DNA of 64,000 nt from CAZONU01 sp965370045. GTDB taxonomy: Bacteria > Planctomycetota > SZUA-567 > JAKLDR01. Of the stretch, positions 26,171-35,444 are shown in pieces; position 1 is the first letter of the stretch, and the number at the start of each line of letters is the position of its first letter. The translations under genes were made by a program, and so were the position numbers. The notes below the pieces were generated by a model. That model did no database searches. It worked only from the letters and a program-made list of their open reading frames with translations, and had not been told where the DNA came from. The stretch spans positions 21,604 through 85,603 of the forward strand of contig CBDUSI010000002.1 in assembly GCA_965370045.1 (NCBI GenBank). The letters run 5' to 3'.

Positions 26171-26512
26171 GTGGATCCCTCCTGAATCCGGTGTTCCGGT
26201 CACGGCTGTTTCGTCCGGGCAGTGTTCAGCCTCCAGCTGCGGGCCACCTCGGGGCGCAGCTGAAAGAGGCCCCTCGTCGCGCTCACGCCAACAACAACCC
26301 CCTGACCGGGGCGGGCCCCCGATCCGTGAGCACAACAGTCAAGTCTTGGGCCACTCAGACAACCTGGGCCGCGGCGCACCCGGGCTGGCGCTGTGCCGCA
26401 ACCCGGACGCCTTTCCATATGCATGCATACACCTCAGGAACCGGGTTGTCCAGAGAAAAGGTACCTGCGGTCTCGAAGACGTCTTGCAGCGCGGTTTCCG
26501 GACGCGGGCCGG
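26171..26512. other. 342-base non-coding gap with an inverted repeat
   Basis: No gene is supported. A perfect CAGCTGCG/CGCAGCTG inverted repeat (26234-26241, 26255-26262, 13-base loop) lies in it, and a palindromic ATGCATGCAT near 26419. It must contain the promoter of the minus-strand lipoprotein operon and the end of the C25 peptidase gene, but I do not recognise a good -35/-10 pair. Confidence 0.4.
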
Positions 26513-28642
26513 TTATCTGAGCGCGGGGTCTCCGAGCAGGTTGAAGCTGCGCAGCACGTCGGAGTGGGCGGCCGGCAGGCGTCGCTTGGCGAGCATCAGC
26601 GCGCGGCCCAGGGAGACCTTGCGGTCCTCCTTGATTATCTTCGCGATCTCCCGGCCGAGGATAAGCTGGCCTTCGGGGGCGCTCATCCCCGAGGGGGCCA
26701 CCAGGGCGCACACTCCCTTGCCCGGCTCCTTGATCAGCCGCTCGGCCAGAGAGTCGTTGCCGAAAGTGAAATTGAAGTAGCCCGCCAGGCAGCCCAGGAT
26801 CACGCCGGCGGGCAGTTCTTCGGCGTCCAGCGCGGGCACGTCCGCGGCGCGGAGCTCCTTGCCCTTGCCCAGGTAGCCCGTGGACGCGTGACCGTAGAAG
26901 ACGAAATAACGCGGCTTCTTCTTCCAGCCGGCGATGATCTCCGCGCGGACGTCGGCGCTGTTGCCGTGGTCCGAGAAGAGCACCAGGTCGGTCCCGCCCC
27001 AGGAGAAGAGCCCGGCGATCTCCCGGGCGCCCTCCTCGAAGAGGGCCATGTCGTCGTCGCCGACCACCAGCGCGGCCTGCGAGCCGCCGTACTGGTCGGC
27101 GACCGCCAGTCGCGCGGCAACCTTGTCGACCATGGCCCCGGCCTCCGCGGCGGTGCGCGCCGGCAGCCGGCCCACGGCCACCTCGGGGTACTCGTCGCCG
27201 CCGCTGACGCAGCCGAAGAGGTTGTCGCTGGCCTCCTCGAAGTGCGGGCCCTGGGCCAGGAAGCTGGGCAGCAGGCCCGCGCCCGGGGCTCCCAGCCGGC
27301 CGCGCATGTCCGCGCTGGCGTCGCCCACCAGGCAGAGGTACTGGGGACCGTGATGACGGACCAGCGCGCGAATGGCCTCGGGAATCGCCTGGCCGCAGCC
27401 GAAGGCGTCGTAAACGTCCTCAGCCGCGTACAACCTGACTCGGCCGCGCCGGCCGCCGTGCAGCGCCACCAGTCGGCCGGCGGCTTGCATGTAATCGGCG
27501 TGGCTGACCACCAGATAGCGATGCCCGCCGGTCAGCCGCGCGTCCCAGGGGTCGGCGGCGCGCTGGGAACTGGCCGCCAGCCGCCCGCCAGGCCCGGCCA
27601 GCGCGTAGCTGCGTCGTCCGGCGGCGTTCGTGACCCACGAGGCGACCCAGGAGCCCTTCACCTGCCTGACGTCGAGCGCCAGGAGTTGGGGGCGTGCCGG
27701 GTCAGTGACGTCCAGGCCCGTTACGTCCGGCCCGCTGAAGCCGCCGACGGCCACGCGTTGACTTGCGCCGGCGGAGATCGTCGCGTTCAGGCGGTCGCCG
27801 ACCGCGACCAGCTTGCGCGGGTAGCTGACCTCCACCCAGTCGGCGCATACGAAGTCGAAAGCGACGCCGGGGAGCGCCTGGCCCGTGAGTTTGACGCTGT
27901 TGGCGCCCTCGACGGCCAGGCCCGCGGGCACCTCGAAGCTCTGCTCCCGGCGGGCGTTGCCCTCCCAGATCATGGTGCCCACCAGTTGGCCGTTGAAGCG
28001 CACCTCCACGCTGTGATCCGGGTTCACGCCGATGACGTTGAAGGCGCCGCGCAGCGCGACCTTGACGCGCACCGGCCCGGAAGCCAGCGGCCCGGCAAGA
28101 TCGGCGGTCAGCTCCAGCGAACGGCCGGGCATCAGGAACGTGGAGTAGAACCAGTGCTCCTCGCCGGGCAGCGCGCCGGTCATGCCGCTCATGTAGAACT
28201 GGTCTTCCTCGACGTGCACGGTCCGGACGTAGCTGGTCGGCCCGTCGGTGACCTTCTTCCCGCCCTTGCCACGGCGCCGGAAGCGGCTGTAACGGCCGAA
28301 GCCCTCGCCGCTGCGGTCCGCGCGCAGCGGCAGGCTCTTGCCCGCGTAGGGCAGCGCCCGGTCCGAGACCAGCAGGGCGCGCTCGGCGGCGTAGAGACCC
28401 TCGTAAGGCGCGGAGTAGACCTCGATGCCGGCTTTGGTGCGCACGTAGTCGATGCCCCGCCCGTCGGTGTACACATAGACCCGCCCGCGGCTCAGGCCCC
28501 AGGAGGCCAACTCCGCGTTGCTGAGACGCAGCACGCCCTCGCCGGGGGTGGAGAGGCGGCGCACGGCGCGCGTTCCCGCGCGGGCCGGGGCGCCGCTCGC
28601 GACCAGCAGCGCGGCCGAGAGGGCGATGAGCAACCGTTTCAT
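26513..28642 (-). CDS. Secreted peptidase of family C25 (gingipain-type)
   Basis: 709 aa with a Sec signal peptide (cleaved near APARAG). The middle carries the gingipain N-terminal subdomain phrases YLVVSHADYMQAAGRL, PQYLCLVGDAS and EVAVGRLPARTAAEA. The catalytic dyad is His585 in FYGHAS and Cys618 in VILGCLAGYF, as in C25 peptidases. Residues about 130-280 are beta-rich. The protein ends soon after the catalytic domain (LGDPAL), without the Ig-like or type IX sorting domain of Porphyromonas gingipains. Its ATG overlaps the stop of the giant repeat protein (ATGA), so the two are translationally coupled and may act together, for example in processing. Specificity is unknown. Confidence 0.85.
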   Translation of the reverse strand: MKRLLIALSAALLVASGAPARAGTRAVRRLSTPGEGVLRLSNAELASWGLSRGRVYVYTDGRGIDYVRTKAGIEVYSAPYEGLYAAERALLVSDRALPYAGKSLPLRADRSGEGFGRYSRFRRRGKGGKKVTDGPTSYVRTVHVEEDQFYMSGMTGALPGEEHWFYSTFLMPGRSLELTADLAGPLASGPVRVKVALRGAFNVIGVNPDHSVEVRFNGQLVGTMIWEGNARREQSFEVPAGLAVEGANSVKLTGQALPGVAFDFVCADWVEVSYPRKLVAVGDRLNATISAGASQRVAVGGFSGPDVTGLDVTDPARPQLLALDVRQVKGSWVASWVTNAAGRRSYALAGPGGRLAASSQRAADPWDARLTGGHRYLVVSHADYMQAAGRLVALHGGRRGRVRLYAAEDVYDAFGCGQAIPEAIRALVRHHGPQYLCLVGDASADMRGRLGAPGAGLLPSFLAQGPHFEEASDNLFGCVSGGDEYPEVAVGRLPARTAAEAGAMVDKVAARLAVADQYGGSQAALVVGDDDMALFEEGAREIAGLFSWGGTDLVLFSDHGNSADVRAEIIAGWKKKPRYFVFYGHASTGYLGKGKELRAADVPALDAEELPAGVILGCLAGYFNFTFGNDSLAERLIKEPGKGVCALVAPSGMSAPEGQLILGREIAKIIKEDRKVSLGRALMLAKRRLPAAHSDVLRSFNLLGDPALR

Positions 28643-31600
28643 CGCTTGGCCTCCTCGACCCGGGCGCGGCGGCCGGGCCGCCCGCTGCCTTCCACTTCCT
28701 CGATCAGGTACTCGTGCGTTCCCGGAGGCGGCTTATCGCGATGGCGGTAGCGCCGCTGGCCGGGCTCCCCGCCGGGGACGCCGACCGCGGTCCTGGCCAC
28801 CTCGCGCCAGGCTCCTGTGAACTTCTCGAAGCGCGCGCCGCGCGGAGTCTTGCCGGTGGCTTCCTCCTCGATCAGGCCGCCGCAGCGTTCGACCTTGCGG
28901 CGCAGCACGCGGTAGCCGGCGGTGCCCCGCTCGCTCGCGGCGCTCCAGGTCACCAGCGCGGCGCGGCCAGTCCGCCGGACGCGGGCCTCCAGGCCCTCGG
29001 CCGCGCTCGGGCCCCAAAGTACGTCGCCGGAAGTATCCGCATCCGAGCCCTCTCCCGAGAGCCAGCCAGCACCGGAGGCGTAGCCGGTCAGCGTGACCGT
29101 GGTCCCCCCCCCCATGTCGATCTCGACTGTGTTGGTGCCGCCGGCATCCGCGAACCCCAGGCCCACGAACTCGTACCCATCCCAGGCTGCGCCCGTAACG
29201 TGCAGATACATCGAACTCGAGTCGTAGAAGACTACGTTCTCGAAGATCGTGGTGGTGGCGTTCGCCGACAGGGTCAGCCCGGCCGCGCCCAGGTCGTAGA
29301 AACGCGCGTATGTCACGTCCACATTGCCGGCCAGGCCCATGTTGTATGTGCCGCTGATGGCTTCGACCGTGGCGTAGCCGCCGGCCTGCTGGCTGGTCCC
29401 CGAGACTGTGAAGGTGCTGCCCGTGTTGCCCGTGAAGCTCGTGCCGTTGGCCATGCGCAGCGTGCCGTTGGCCGCGACCGTCAGATTGCCGTTGAGCGTG
29501 GAGTTGGCCCCGAGGATGAGTATCGCTGTCGAGCCCACCGTCACGCTCTTGCCGGCCGGCACGGTTATCCCGCTGGACAGCGTGGCCTGACCGCCGGTCA
29601 TGTTGATGCCGCCGTTGAGCGTCACGGTGCCGGCCACCTGGAGGTTACCGCTGGCTCCAACGCCCAGCGTGCCGCCGGAGTCGACCGTCAGGGCGTCGAG
29701 GTTGTTGGTGGCCACGGTCACGTTGGGCGCATTGGCGTACAGGGCGGAAGACGGGACCTGGACGTCCTGGCTGGTGGCGGGAAGGATCTCCGGCGCCCAG
29801 TTGGCCGTGGTGCCCCAGGCTCCGCTGGAGGATCCGTCCCAGATGTGCACGTTGTAGGCGAAGGCGTAGATGCTGTAGGTGATGCCCGAGGGCGAGCCTC
29901 CGTCGGTCACCCGGAAGCGGTACTGCTTGCCGGCGGCGTTGGAGTCCGGCTGGATGCAGAACCACAGCTCGGTGTAGTCGTTGTTGTTGTTGATGGCGTA
30001 CTGCGCACCGCTGGAGTCGTCGGAGAACTCTCCAGCAACGGCGGTGCCGCCGACCACGCCCGCCTGGCCGAATTCTCCGGTGGCCACGGCCCCCTCGTTG
30101 GTCTTGCTCACGTTGGTGGGGCTGATCGTTTTCCATTTGGAGGTTGCCCCGGTGATAGTGGTCCAGGAGCCCGGAGTGTAGACGAAGGGGGACTCCTGGT
30201 ACTGGATCTGCCAGTCGTAGTCGGAGGTGGAGCCGCTCTGATGGTCGATCTGGATGCTCAGGATGTACTTGGTGCCCGGAGTGAAGTGAAAGTTGGTGTC
30301 GTCGCCCTGCCAGGTGGGCGCGGCGCCGTTGTCCAGGCCCCACTCGTAGCCGCTCTGAGCGTCGGCCGGGGAGGCCACGGTGAGCTGGATGGTCTGGCTG
30401 TAGGTGTCGAGGTTCCCCACCTTGGCTCCGGCGGCGTTCACCTCGATGATCCGGATGTAGTAGGTGCCATTGACCGAAGCCTGTACCGCGAAGTCCTCCT
30501 CGTAGATGGTGTCCGCCGCGAAGCTCTCGGAGGCCTGGGCGTCGTCCTTCTCGTGCCAGTAGCCGTAGGAGGCCGCCGGCGGCTCCAGCAGCTTGGTGCC
30601 GGTCACGGCGGTCGCGTCGGCGTGGTCGGCGTCGTCCCACATGCGCAGGTTGCCGGCGCCCTCGACCATCACGCTCGCGCCGGTGAAGCTGGGGTTGTCG
30701 GCGAACTCCAGGCCCAGGCGGTGACCGTTCCATGCGCCGTTGTTGCTCCTGACCCCCACGCGCAGGTGGAGCTGCGCCCCGGTGGCCGCGGAGATCGAGG
30801 CGTTCTTGCTGCCCATGGCCGCGTCGCTGGCGTCGGCCCAGCGGTAGGAGACCTGCTCCTGCGAAGACTGGGACGTGATCGCGTAAGTGGTGTAGCTGAT
30901 ACCGTAGGTCGAACCGCTGTTGGTGATCCGGAAGCGGTACTTGAAGCCCGCCGCCGAGGCCTGGGGGGTCACCGCGAACCAGTATTCGGCGTAGACCGGG
31001 TTGCCGCTAAGGACGTGCGTGGCGCCGTTGGAGTCGCTGGAGAACTCCCCGTTCACGGCAGTGCCCCCCGGCGAGGACATGGAGAAGTGGTTGGCGGCCT
31101 CCACGGTGCCTTCATTGGCGATATCGACGAAGGCTGGCGTGGAGTCGATCTGCCAGTCCGTCGAGCCGGTGGTCACCGAGGTCCACGGGCCGGGCGTGCC
31201 GTCGGGGTCCTTCTGGTACTGTATCACCCAGTCGTAGTCCGAGTCCGAGGCCGAGGTGTTCTTGACCTGGACCGCCAGGATGTAGGTGTTACTGGTCGTG
31301 AAGTTCAGCGCGGTGTTCTCGCCCCCCCAGACCAGGTTCTCACCCAGAACCGCGGCGTCCGGCGCCCAGTTGTAGGCGGTCTGGTCGTCGGCGGGGTCGA
31401 CGGCCTCGACTTGGATGGTCTGCTGGTAATCGTCCAGTGTGCCCACCAGCGCGCCCGCGGCGTTCACCTCCACCACTCGCAGGTAGTAGGTACCCGCCGT
31501 GGTGCAGCGGACGGTGAAGTCCTCCTCGTAGACCAAGTCGGCGGTCTTGGTTTCCGCGGAGGTAACGTTGCTCTCGTGGTATTCGCCGTCGGACGGGCTG

Positions 31601-34590
31601 CCGGACAGGAGCTTGCTCCCGCTGACCGCGTCGCCGTCGGTGCGGTCGCCGTCGTCGTACATTCGAACCGTGGCGCTGGCGGTGGTCACCAGTGTGGGGC
31701 TGGTGAAGCTGGCGTTGTCGTCCCACTGCAGTGCCAGGTAGTGCGTGCTCCAGGCCGCGCCCTGGGGCTTGATGCCCACGCGCAGGTGCAGATCCTGGTT
31801 GGTGGCCACCGTGGTCGAGGTGTTCTCGGCGGCCAGGGCGCCCTCGCCGTCATCGGCCCAGCGGTAGGCGGTCTGCTGCTTGGAGTCGTAAACCGCCCGG
31901 GCCAGCACCGCGAACTCGAGCGCACGGGTATTGCCGCCTCGGATTACCCGGAAGGCGAAAGTCTTGTTGGCCGCGGCGGCCTGGGCCTCAACTGCGTACC
32001 AGAACTCGGAATAGGTGCTGCCTGTCCAGGCGTAGGCAACGCCGTTATCATCGTTGGAGTACTCGCCGTTGGCGGCGGTGCCCGCGCCGCTGCCGCAGAC
32101 GAACTGCCCGGTAGTCACTACGCCATTGTTGTTGTGACCGTTGTAGGTCTCGGTGTTGTTGGTCATCTGCCAGTATGTGGACGTGTAGGTTACGTCTGTC
32201 CAATCTCCGGGCGTGCCATCGGGATCCTCCTGGTACTGGAGTTGCCAGTCCCAGGTGCCGCTGGCCCCGCTGTAAACCCGTTCGTACTGGATGGCCAGGA
32301 TATACTTCTGGCCGGTGGAGAAGTTCAGCGGCTGGTTGGCCGTGCCCCAGGAGAGCGAGGCGGCGTCGGGAGCCCAGTTGTAGGCGCTTTGCCGATTGGT
32401 GGAGAGTTCCACATCCAGGCGGATGGTCTGGCTGTAGGCGTCCAGCGGGCCGACCAGGACGCCGGCGCTGGTCACCTCCACCACCCGGAAGTACCAAGTG
32501 TCCGGGTTGTCGTAGATAGGGGTGTAATTGACCTGTACCGTGAAGTCCACCTCGTAGAGGACGTCGCCGGTGAAGTTCTGGGAGCTGGTCACGTTGGACT
32601 CGTGGTACTTGCCGTCCGATGGCGAGCCGGAGAGCATCTTGGCCCCGCTGACCGCGTCGCCGCCGGTGTGGTTGGGGTCGTCCCAGGTCTTGAACGTCGC
32701 CGAGCCGGTGGTGAGCAGAGTCGGACTGGTGAAGCCGGTGTTGTCGTCGACCTGCAGCGCGAGGTACTTGCCGTTCCAGTCCTCCTGGCCGCTGCGGACG
32801 CCCACGCGGAGGTGCAGCTTGACGTTCTCGACCGTTTCGTAAAAGTCATTCTCCGCGGCGGCCGGCCCTTCGTTGCTTTCCAGCCAGCGGTAAGAGACCT
32901 GCTCTCGCGCGGGGACCCGGGCGATGGCGAAGGTCCTGGGGTTCCAGCTACTCCCGGCTGCCACGACGCGGAACTGGTAGGAGTGGCCGCGCGCGGCGGC
33001 CGAAGCGGTGATCGCGTACCACAGTTCCACGTAGTTGCCGCTGGTGTAGCTGTCGCGCAGGCCGTTATTGTCGTTGCAGAACTCACCAGTGGCCACGGTG
33101 TAGCCCGCATGTCCGGACTGGCTGTACCAGGCGGTCTGGGTAACGGTCCCGTTGGTAATGGTGCACTGGTGGGCGGTGGTGGTGGTCCAGACGCCTCCGG
33201 TGGTGACGTTGGTCCAGGCGCCGGGACTGCCCGTGTCGTAATCCTCCTGGTACTGGAGATAGAAGTCCCCGTTGGTGATGTTGTTGTCCAGGGCCACCTG
33301 CACGGCGATGACATAGATGTTCCCCGACTGGGCGATAAGCTCGGTGTCCTCGGTCTGCCAGGAGAGCGCGCTGGGGGCCACCGCGGCGTCCGGGGCCCAG
33401 GCGAAGCCGGTCTGCTTGGCTTGGGCATTGACGACGTCGAGCTGTATTGTCTGGCTGTAGCCGTCCAGGGTGCTGACGAAGTTCCCGCCGGAGTCCACCT
33501 CCACGACGCGCAGGTACCAGGTGCCTGTGGCCGTCGGCATGATGGTGAAGTCTTCCTCGTAGAGGACGTCCGCCGCCTTGGTTTCGCTGGAGGTGACGTT
33601 GGACTCGTGGTACTCGCCGTCAGACGGCGAGCCGGAGAGCAGTTTGGTCCCGCTCACCGCGTCGCCGTCGGCGTGGTCGGCGTCGTTCCACCACGCACCG
33701 GAGGGCAGCATGGCCGCGCCGGTGAAGCTGGGGTTGTTGGCGTACTGCAGGCCCAACCGGTGAGTGCCCCAGCTGCTCTCCTGGGAGCGAATGCCCACGC
33801 GCAGGTGGAGCTGCTGGTTGGTGGCGGACGTGTATGCCGTGTTCTCGGCCTGCAGCGCGCTCTCGTCGGAATGCGCCCAGCGGTAGCTCTCCTGGAAGTG
33901 GCCGGGCGTGGCCGGTTTCACCGACACTGAAGTGATTGCCCAGCGGTCGGTGACCGCGAAGTTCCAGCTCATGGTCACGCTGGCGGCGCCCGCCTCGGTG
34001 CTGGCGCCGCCCTCAACGTCCCCGAAGTTGTTGGGGCCGCTTTGGGCTTGCCATCTCTGGGTCTGCCCGGCGCCCACGGTGGGATTGCCGTCGGCGCCGC
34101 GGAAGCAGATGGTGTCCACCACGATCTCGCCGGCCGCGCTGTTCACGGCAACCGAGGCCGTCGTGCTCCGGCCCGTGGCACCGGTCGCGGTGCCAAAGGG
34201 CGTGGCGGTGGATGCGCCAGTGAAGGAAATGGCGCCGCAGACGGTATCCTCTCCGGCGCTCATGGTTACGACGACGTTGTGGGTTCCCGTGGGCGGAGCG
34301 ACAAGGTACCATAGTTCCGTGATGGCCCAGCCTCCATTGGTGTCCCTGCGAAGCAGCGTAAGGCCCTGGCCGTTGTAGGTCACCGAACTGACCGGATCTC
34401 GAGAAGAAACTCCAACTACCAGCAGACGCTGGGTGCCGGAGCAGGTGTGGCTCCAGGTGAAGCTGGCCGCGTCGCCGCTGGTGCTGCTCGAAGCGTCGAC
34501 CGCCACCGCGGCGCGGGCCGAGCCTGAGCCCAGCGCGAGCGCGAGCGCGCAGACCGCGACTCGCCAGAGCCTGGCGGATCCTCCGCCCAT
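28639..34590 (-). CDS. Giant secreted protein with four ~1-kb repeats, beta-helix and FN3-like end
   Basis: 1983 aa from ATG 34590 (GGGAGG eight bases upstream), with a signal peptide ending SGSARAA. Residues about 25-230 form a beta-sandwich-like start. Four repeats of about 335 aa follow. Each begins SYRWA or AYRWA, has LHLRVG, DGDAVSG and KLLSGSPSDGEYHESNV in its first half and YNWAPDA or a variant opening its second half. Then comes a Gly/Thr/Asn-rich repetitive region (NLDALTVDSGGTLGVG onwards) like a parallel beta-helix, and an FN3-like module (ARVRRTGRAALVTWSAASE). The C-terminus is basic with no obvious sorting signal. No enzymatic motif is seen; adhesin or surface-layer role is inference. 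The C25 peptidase gene is coupled to its stop. Confidence 0.85.
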   Translation of the reverse strand: MGGGSARLWRVAVCALALALGSGSARAAVAVDASSSTSGDAASFTWSHTCSGTQRLLVVGVSSRDPVSSVTYNGQGLTLLRRDTNGGWAITELWYLVAPPTGTHNVVVTMSAGEDTVCGAISFTGASTATPFGTATGATGRSTTASVAVNSAAGEIVVDTICFRGADGNPTVGAGQTQRWQAQSGPNNFGDVEGGASTEAGAASVTMSWNFAVTDRWAITSVSVKPATPGHFQESYRWAHSDESALQAENTAYTSATNQQLHLRVGIRSQESSWGTHRLGLQYANNPSFTGAAMLPSGAWWNDADHADGDAVSGTKLLSGSPSDGEYHESNVTSSETKAADVLYEEDFTIMPTATGTWYLRVVEVDSGGNFVSTLDGYSQTIQLDVVNAQAKQTGFAWAPDAAVAPSALSWQTEDTELIAQSGNIYVIAVQVALDNNITNGDFYLQYQEDYDTGSPGAWTNVTTGGVWTTTTAHQCTITNGTVTQTAWYSQSGHAGYTVATGEFCNDNNGLRDSYTSGNYVELWYAITASAAARGHSYQFRVVAAGSSWNPRTFAIARVPAREQVSYRWLESNEGPAAAENDFYETVENVKLHLRVGVRSGQEDWNGKYLALQVDDNTGFTSPTLLTTGSATFKTWDDPNHTGGDAVSGAKMLSGSPSDGKYHESNVTSSQNFTGDVLYEVDFTVQVNYTPIYDNPDTWYFRVVEVTSAGVLVGPLDAYSQTIRLDVELSTNRQSAYNWAPDAASLSWGTANQPLNFSTGQKYILAIQYERVYSGASGTWDWQLQYQEDPDGTPGDWTDVTYTSTYWQMTNNTETYNGHNNNGVVTTGQFVCGSGAGTAANGEYSNDDNGVAYAWTGSTYSEFWYAVEAQAAAANKTFAFRVIRGGNTRALEFAVLARAVYDSKQQTAYRWADDGEGALAAENTSTTVATNQDLHLRVGIKPQGAAWSTHYLALQWDDNASFTSPTLVTTASATVRMYDDGDRTDGDAVSGSKLLSGSPSDGEYHESNVTSAETKTADLVYEEDFTVRCTTAGTYYLRVVEVNAAGALVGTLDDYQQTIQVEAVDPADDQTAYNWAPDAAVLGENLVWGGENTALNFTTSNTYILAVQVKNTSASDSDYDWVIQYQKDPDGTPGPWTSVTTGSTDWQIDSTPAFVDIANEGTVEAANHFSMSSPGGTAVNGEFSSDSNGATHVLSGNPVYAEYWFAVTPQASAAGFKYRFRITNSGSTYGISYTTYAITSQSSQEQVSYRWADASDAAMGSKNASISAATGAQLHLRVGVRSNNGAWNGHRLGLEFADNPSFTGASVMVEGAGNLRMWDDADHADATAVTGTKLLEPPAASYGYWHEKDDAQASESFAADTIYEEDFAVQASVNGTYYIRIIEVNAAGAKVGNLDTYSQTIQLTVASPADAQSGYEWGLDNGAAPTWQGDDTNFHFTPGTKYILSIQIDHQSGSTSDYDWQIQYQESPFVYTPGSWTTITGATSKWKTISPTNVSKTNEGAVATGEFGQAGVVGGTAVAGEFSDDSSGAQYAINNNNDYTELWFCIQPDSNAAGKQYRFRVTDGGSPSGITYSIYAFAYNVHIWDGSSSGAWGTTANWAPEILPATSQDVQVPSSALYANAPNVTVATNNLDALTVDSGGTLGVGASGNLQVAGTVTLNGGINMTGGQATLSSGITVPAGKSVTVGSTAILILGANSTLNGNLTVAANGTLRMANGTSFTGNTGSTFTVSGTSQQAGGYATVEAISGTYNMGLAGNVDVTYARFYDLGAAGLTLSANATTTIFENVVFYDSSSMYLHVTGAAWDGYEFVGLGFADAGGTNTVEIDMGGGTTVTLTGYASGAGWLSGEGSDADTSGDVLWGPSAAEGLEARVRRTGRAALVTWSAASERGTAGYRVLRRKVERCGGLIEEEATGKTPRGARFEKFTGAWREVARTAVGVPGGEPGQRRYRHRDKPPPGTHEYLIEEVEGSGRPGRRARVEEAKR
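29850..33897 (-). repeat. Four tandem ~1-kb coding repeats in the giant protein gene
   Basis: Units begin near 33897, 32905, 31885 and 30862 and the last ends near 29850, so each is 0.99-1.02 kb. They are clearly related in protein but differ in many codons, so they are old or under relaxed purifying selection rather than recent copies. Boundaries are approximate. Confidence 0.8.
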
Positions 34591-34655
34591 CACAGTGCCT
34601 CCCTGCACCCGATCAGGCACGACCGTTCCCCCCATCAGCGTCCCTACCATAATAT

Positions 34656-35306
34656 CTAATCGGCCGTCTTGGCCGACCCCTTAACCTTCCTGCCAGCGTC
34701 CGCCGGTTTCGGACGGCTCTCGAAGAGCTTGTTGATCTTGCTCCGGAAGTCGCTTAAATCAAAGGGCTTAGCGAGGTGGGCGTCGGCCCCGGCCTCGAAA
34801 ATCTCCTCAATGCTCTTCTCGTCGCTCAGGGCGGTTACGGCCATGATTTTGGTGTCCGCCAGGCGGGAGTCCTCGCGCATGCGCCGGCAGGCGTCGCGGC
34901 CGTCCAGGCCCGGGAGCATGATGTCCAGCAGCACCAGGTCGGGCCGGAAGGAGCCGGCCAGGAAGCCGGCATCGAACCCGTTGCGGGCCACGCGTACTTC
35001 CCACCCGTCGGCGGCCAGCACCTTCTCTATCAGGTTGGCCATGTTCCGCTCGTCCTCGACGACCAGTGCGCGACGCGGGGCCTCCTTCTCCGGCGGCTCG
35101 AAATTAGGCAGGGGAATGCCGTGTTTGCCCGCGAATTCCAGCAGATGCTTTTTGGGTATGCGGCGGAAGCGGGAGCCGGGCACCTTGTAACCCTCGATGT
35201 CCCCGGCGTCGAAACGGCGGATGATGGTCATGTGGCTGAGGTCGCAGAGCTTAGCGGCCTCAAGCGTGCTGACCCAGTTACGATCTTTCTTGCGGCGCTT
35301 ATTCAT
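34656..35306 (-). CDS. Response regulator with N-terminal excisionase-type HTH
   Basis: 216 aa. Residues about 11-60 are a MerR/excisionase-like DNA-binding domain (WVSTLEAAKLCDLSHMTIIRRFDAG, then a GSRFRRIPKKHL wing). Residues about 78-200 are a receiver domain with acidic pair Glu84-Asp85, phosphoacceptor Asp128 in LVLLDIMLPGLDG, Thr158 and Lys180 in HLAKPF. DNA-binding before receiver is the reverse of the OmpR order. No histidine kinase is nearby, so it is an orphan. The Lys/Ala-rich tail is short. GGAG lies 10 bases before the ATG and a perfect promoter upstream. It may head a unit with the giant repeat protein, whose start is 65 bases beyond its stop. Confidence 0.9.
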   Translation of the reverse strand: MNKRRKKDRNWVSTLEAAKLCDLSHMTIIRRFDAGDIEGYKVPGSRFRRIPKKHLLEFAGKHGIPLPNFEPPEKEAPRRALVVEDERNMANLIEKVLAADGWEVRVARNGFDAGFLAGSFRPDLVLLDIMLPGLDGRDACRRMREDSRLADTKIMAVTALSDEKSIEEIFEAGADAHLAKPFDLSDFRSKINKLFESRPKPADAGRKVKGSAKTAD

Positions 35307-35365
35307 CGGGTGCGCGTCTCCAAACAGATGGCTTGCTCCACACTGAACCCCTTCTCCCTGGTTAT

Positions 35366-35394
35366 ATTATACATATTAACACGCTGAATGTCAA
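35366..35394 (-). promoter_or_regulatory. Perfect consensus sigma70 promoter of the response regulator
   Basis: Minus-strand TTGACA (35394-35389) and TATAAT (35371-35366), spacer exactly 17 bases, in a locally AT-rich gap. Transcription would start near 35359, about 53 bases before the ATG. Confidence 0.85.
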
Positions 35395-35444
35395 CTATAT
35401 TCCAGCTGTTTAGTGGTGGATAGAGCATTTCTATATTTAGAGGG

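Noticed and set aside
28714..33930. A 1738-codon open frame on the plus strand opposite the giant repeat protein
   Set aside because: It mirrors the codons of the minus-strand gene, has no signal or recognisable domain, and its composition (Gly/Val/Ala/Asp) is typical of antisense frames in GC-rich DNA.
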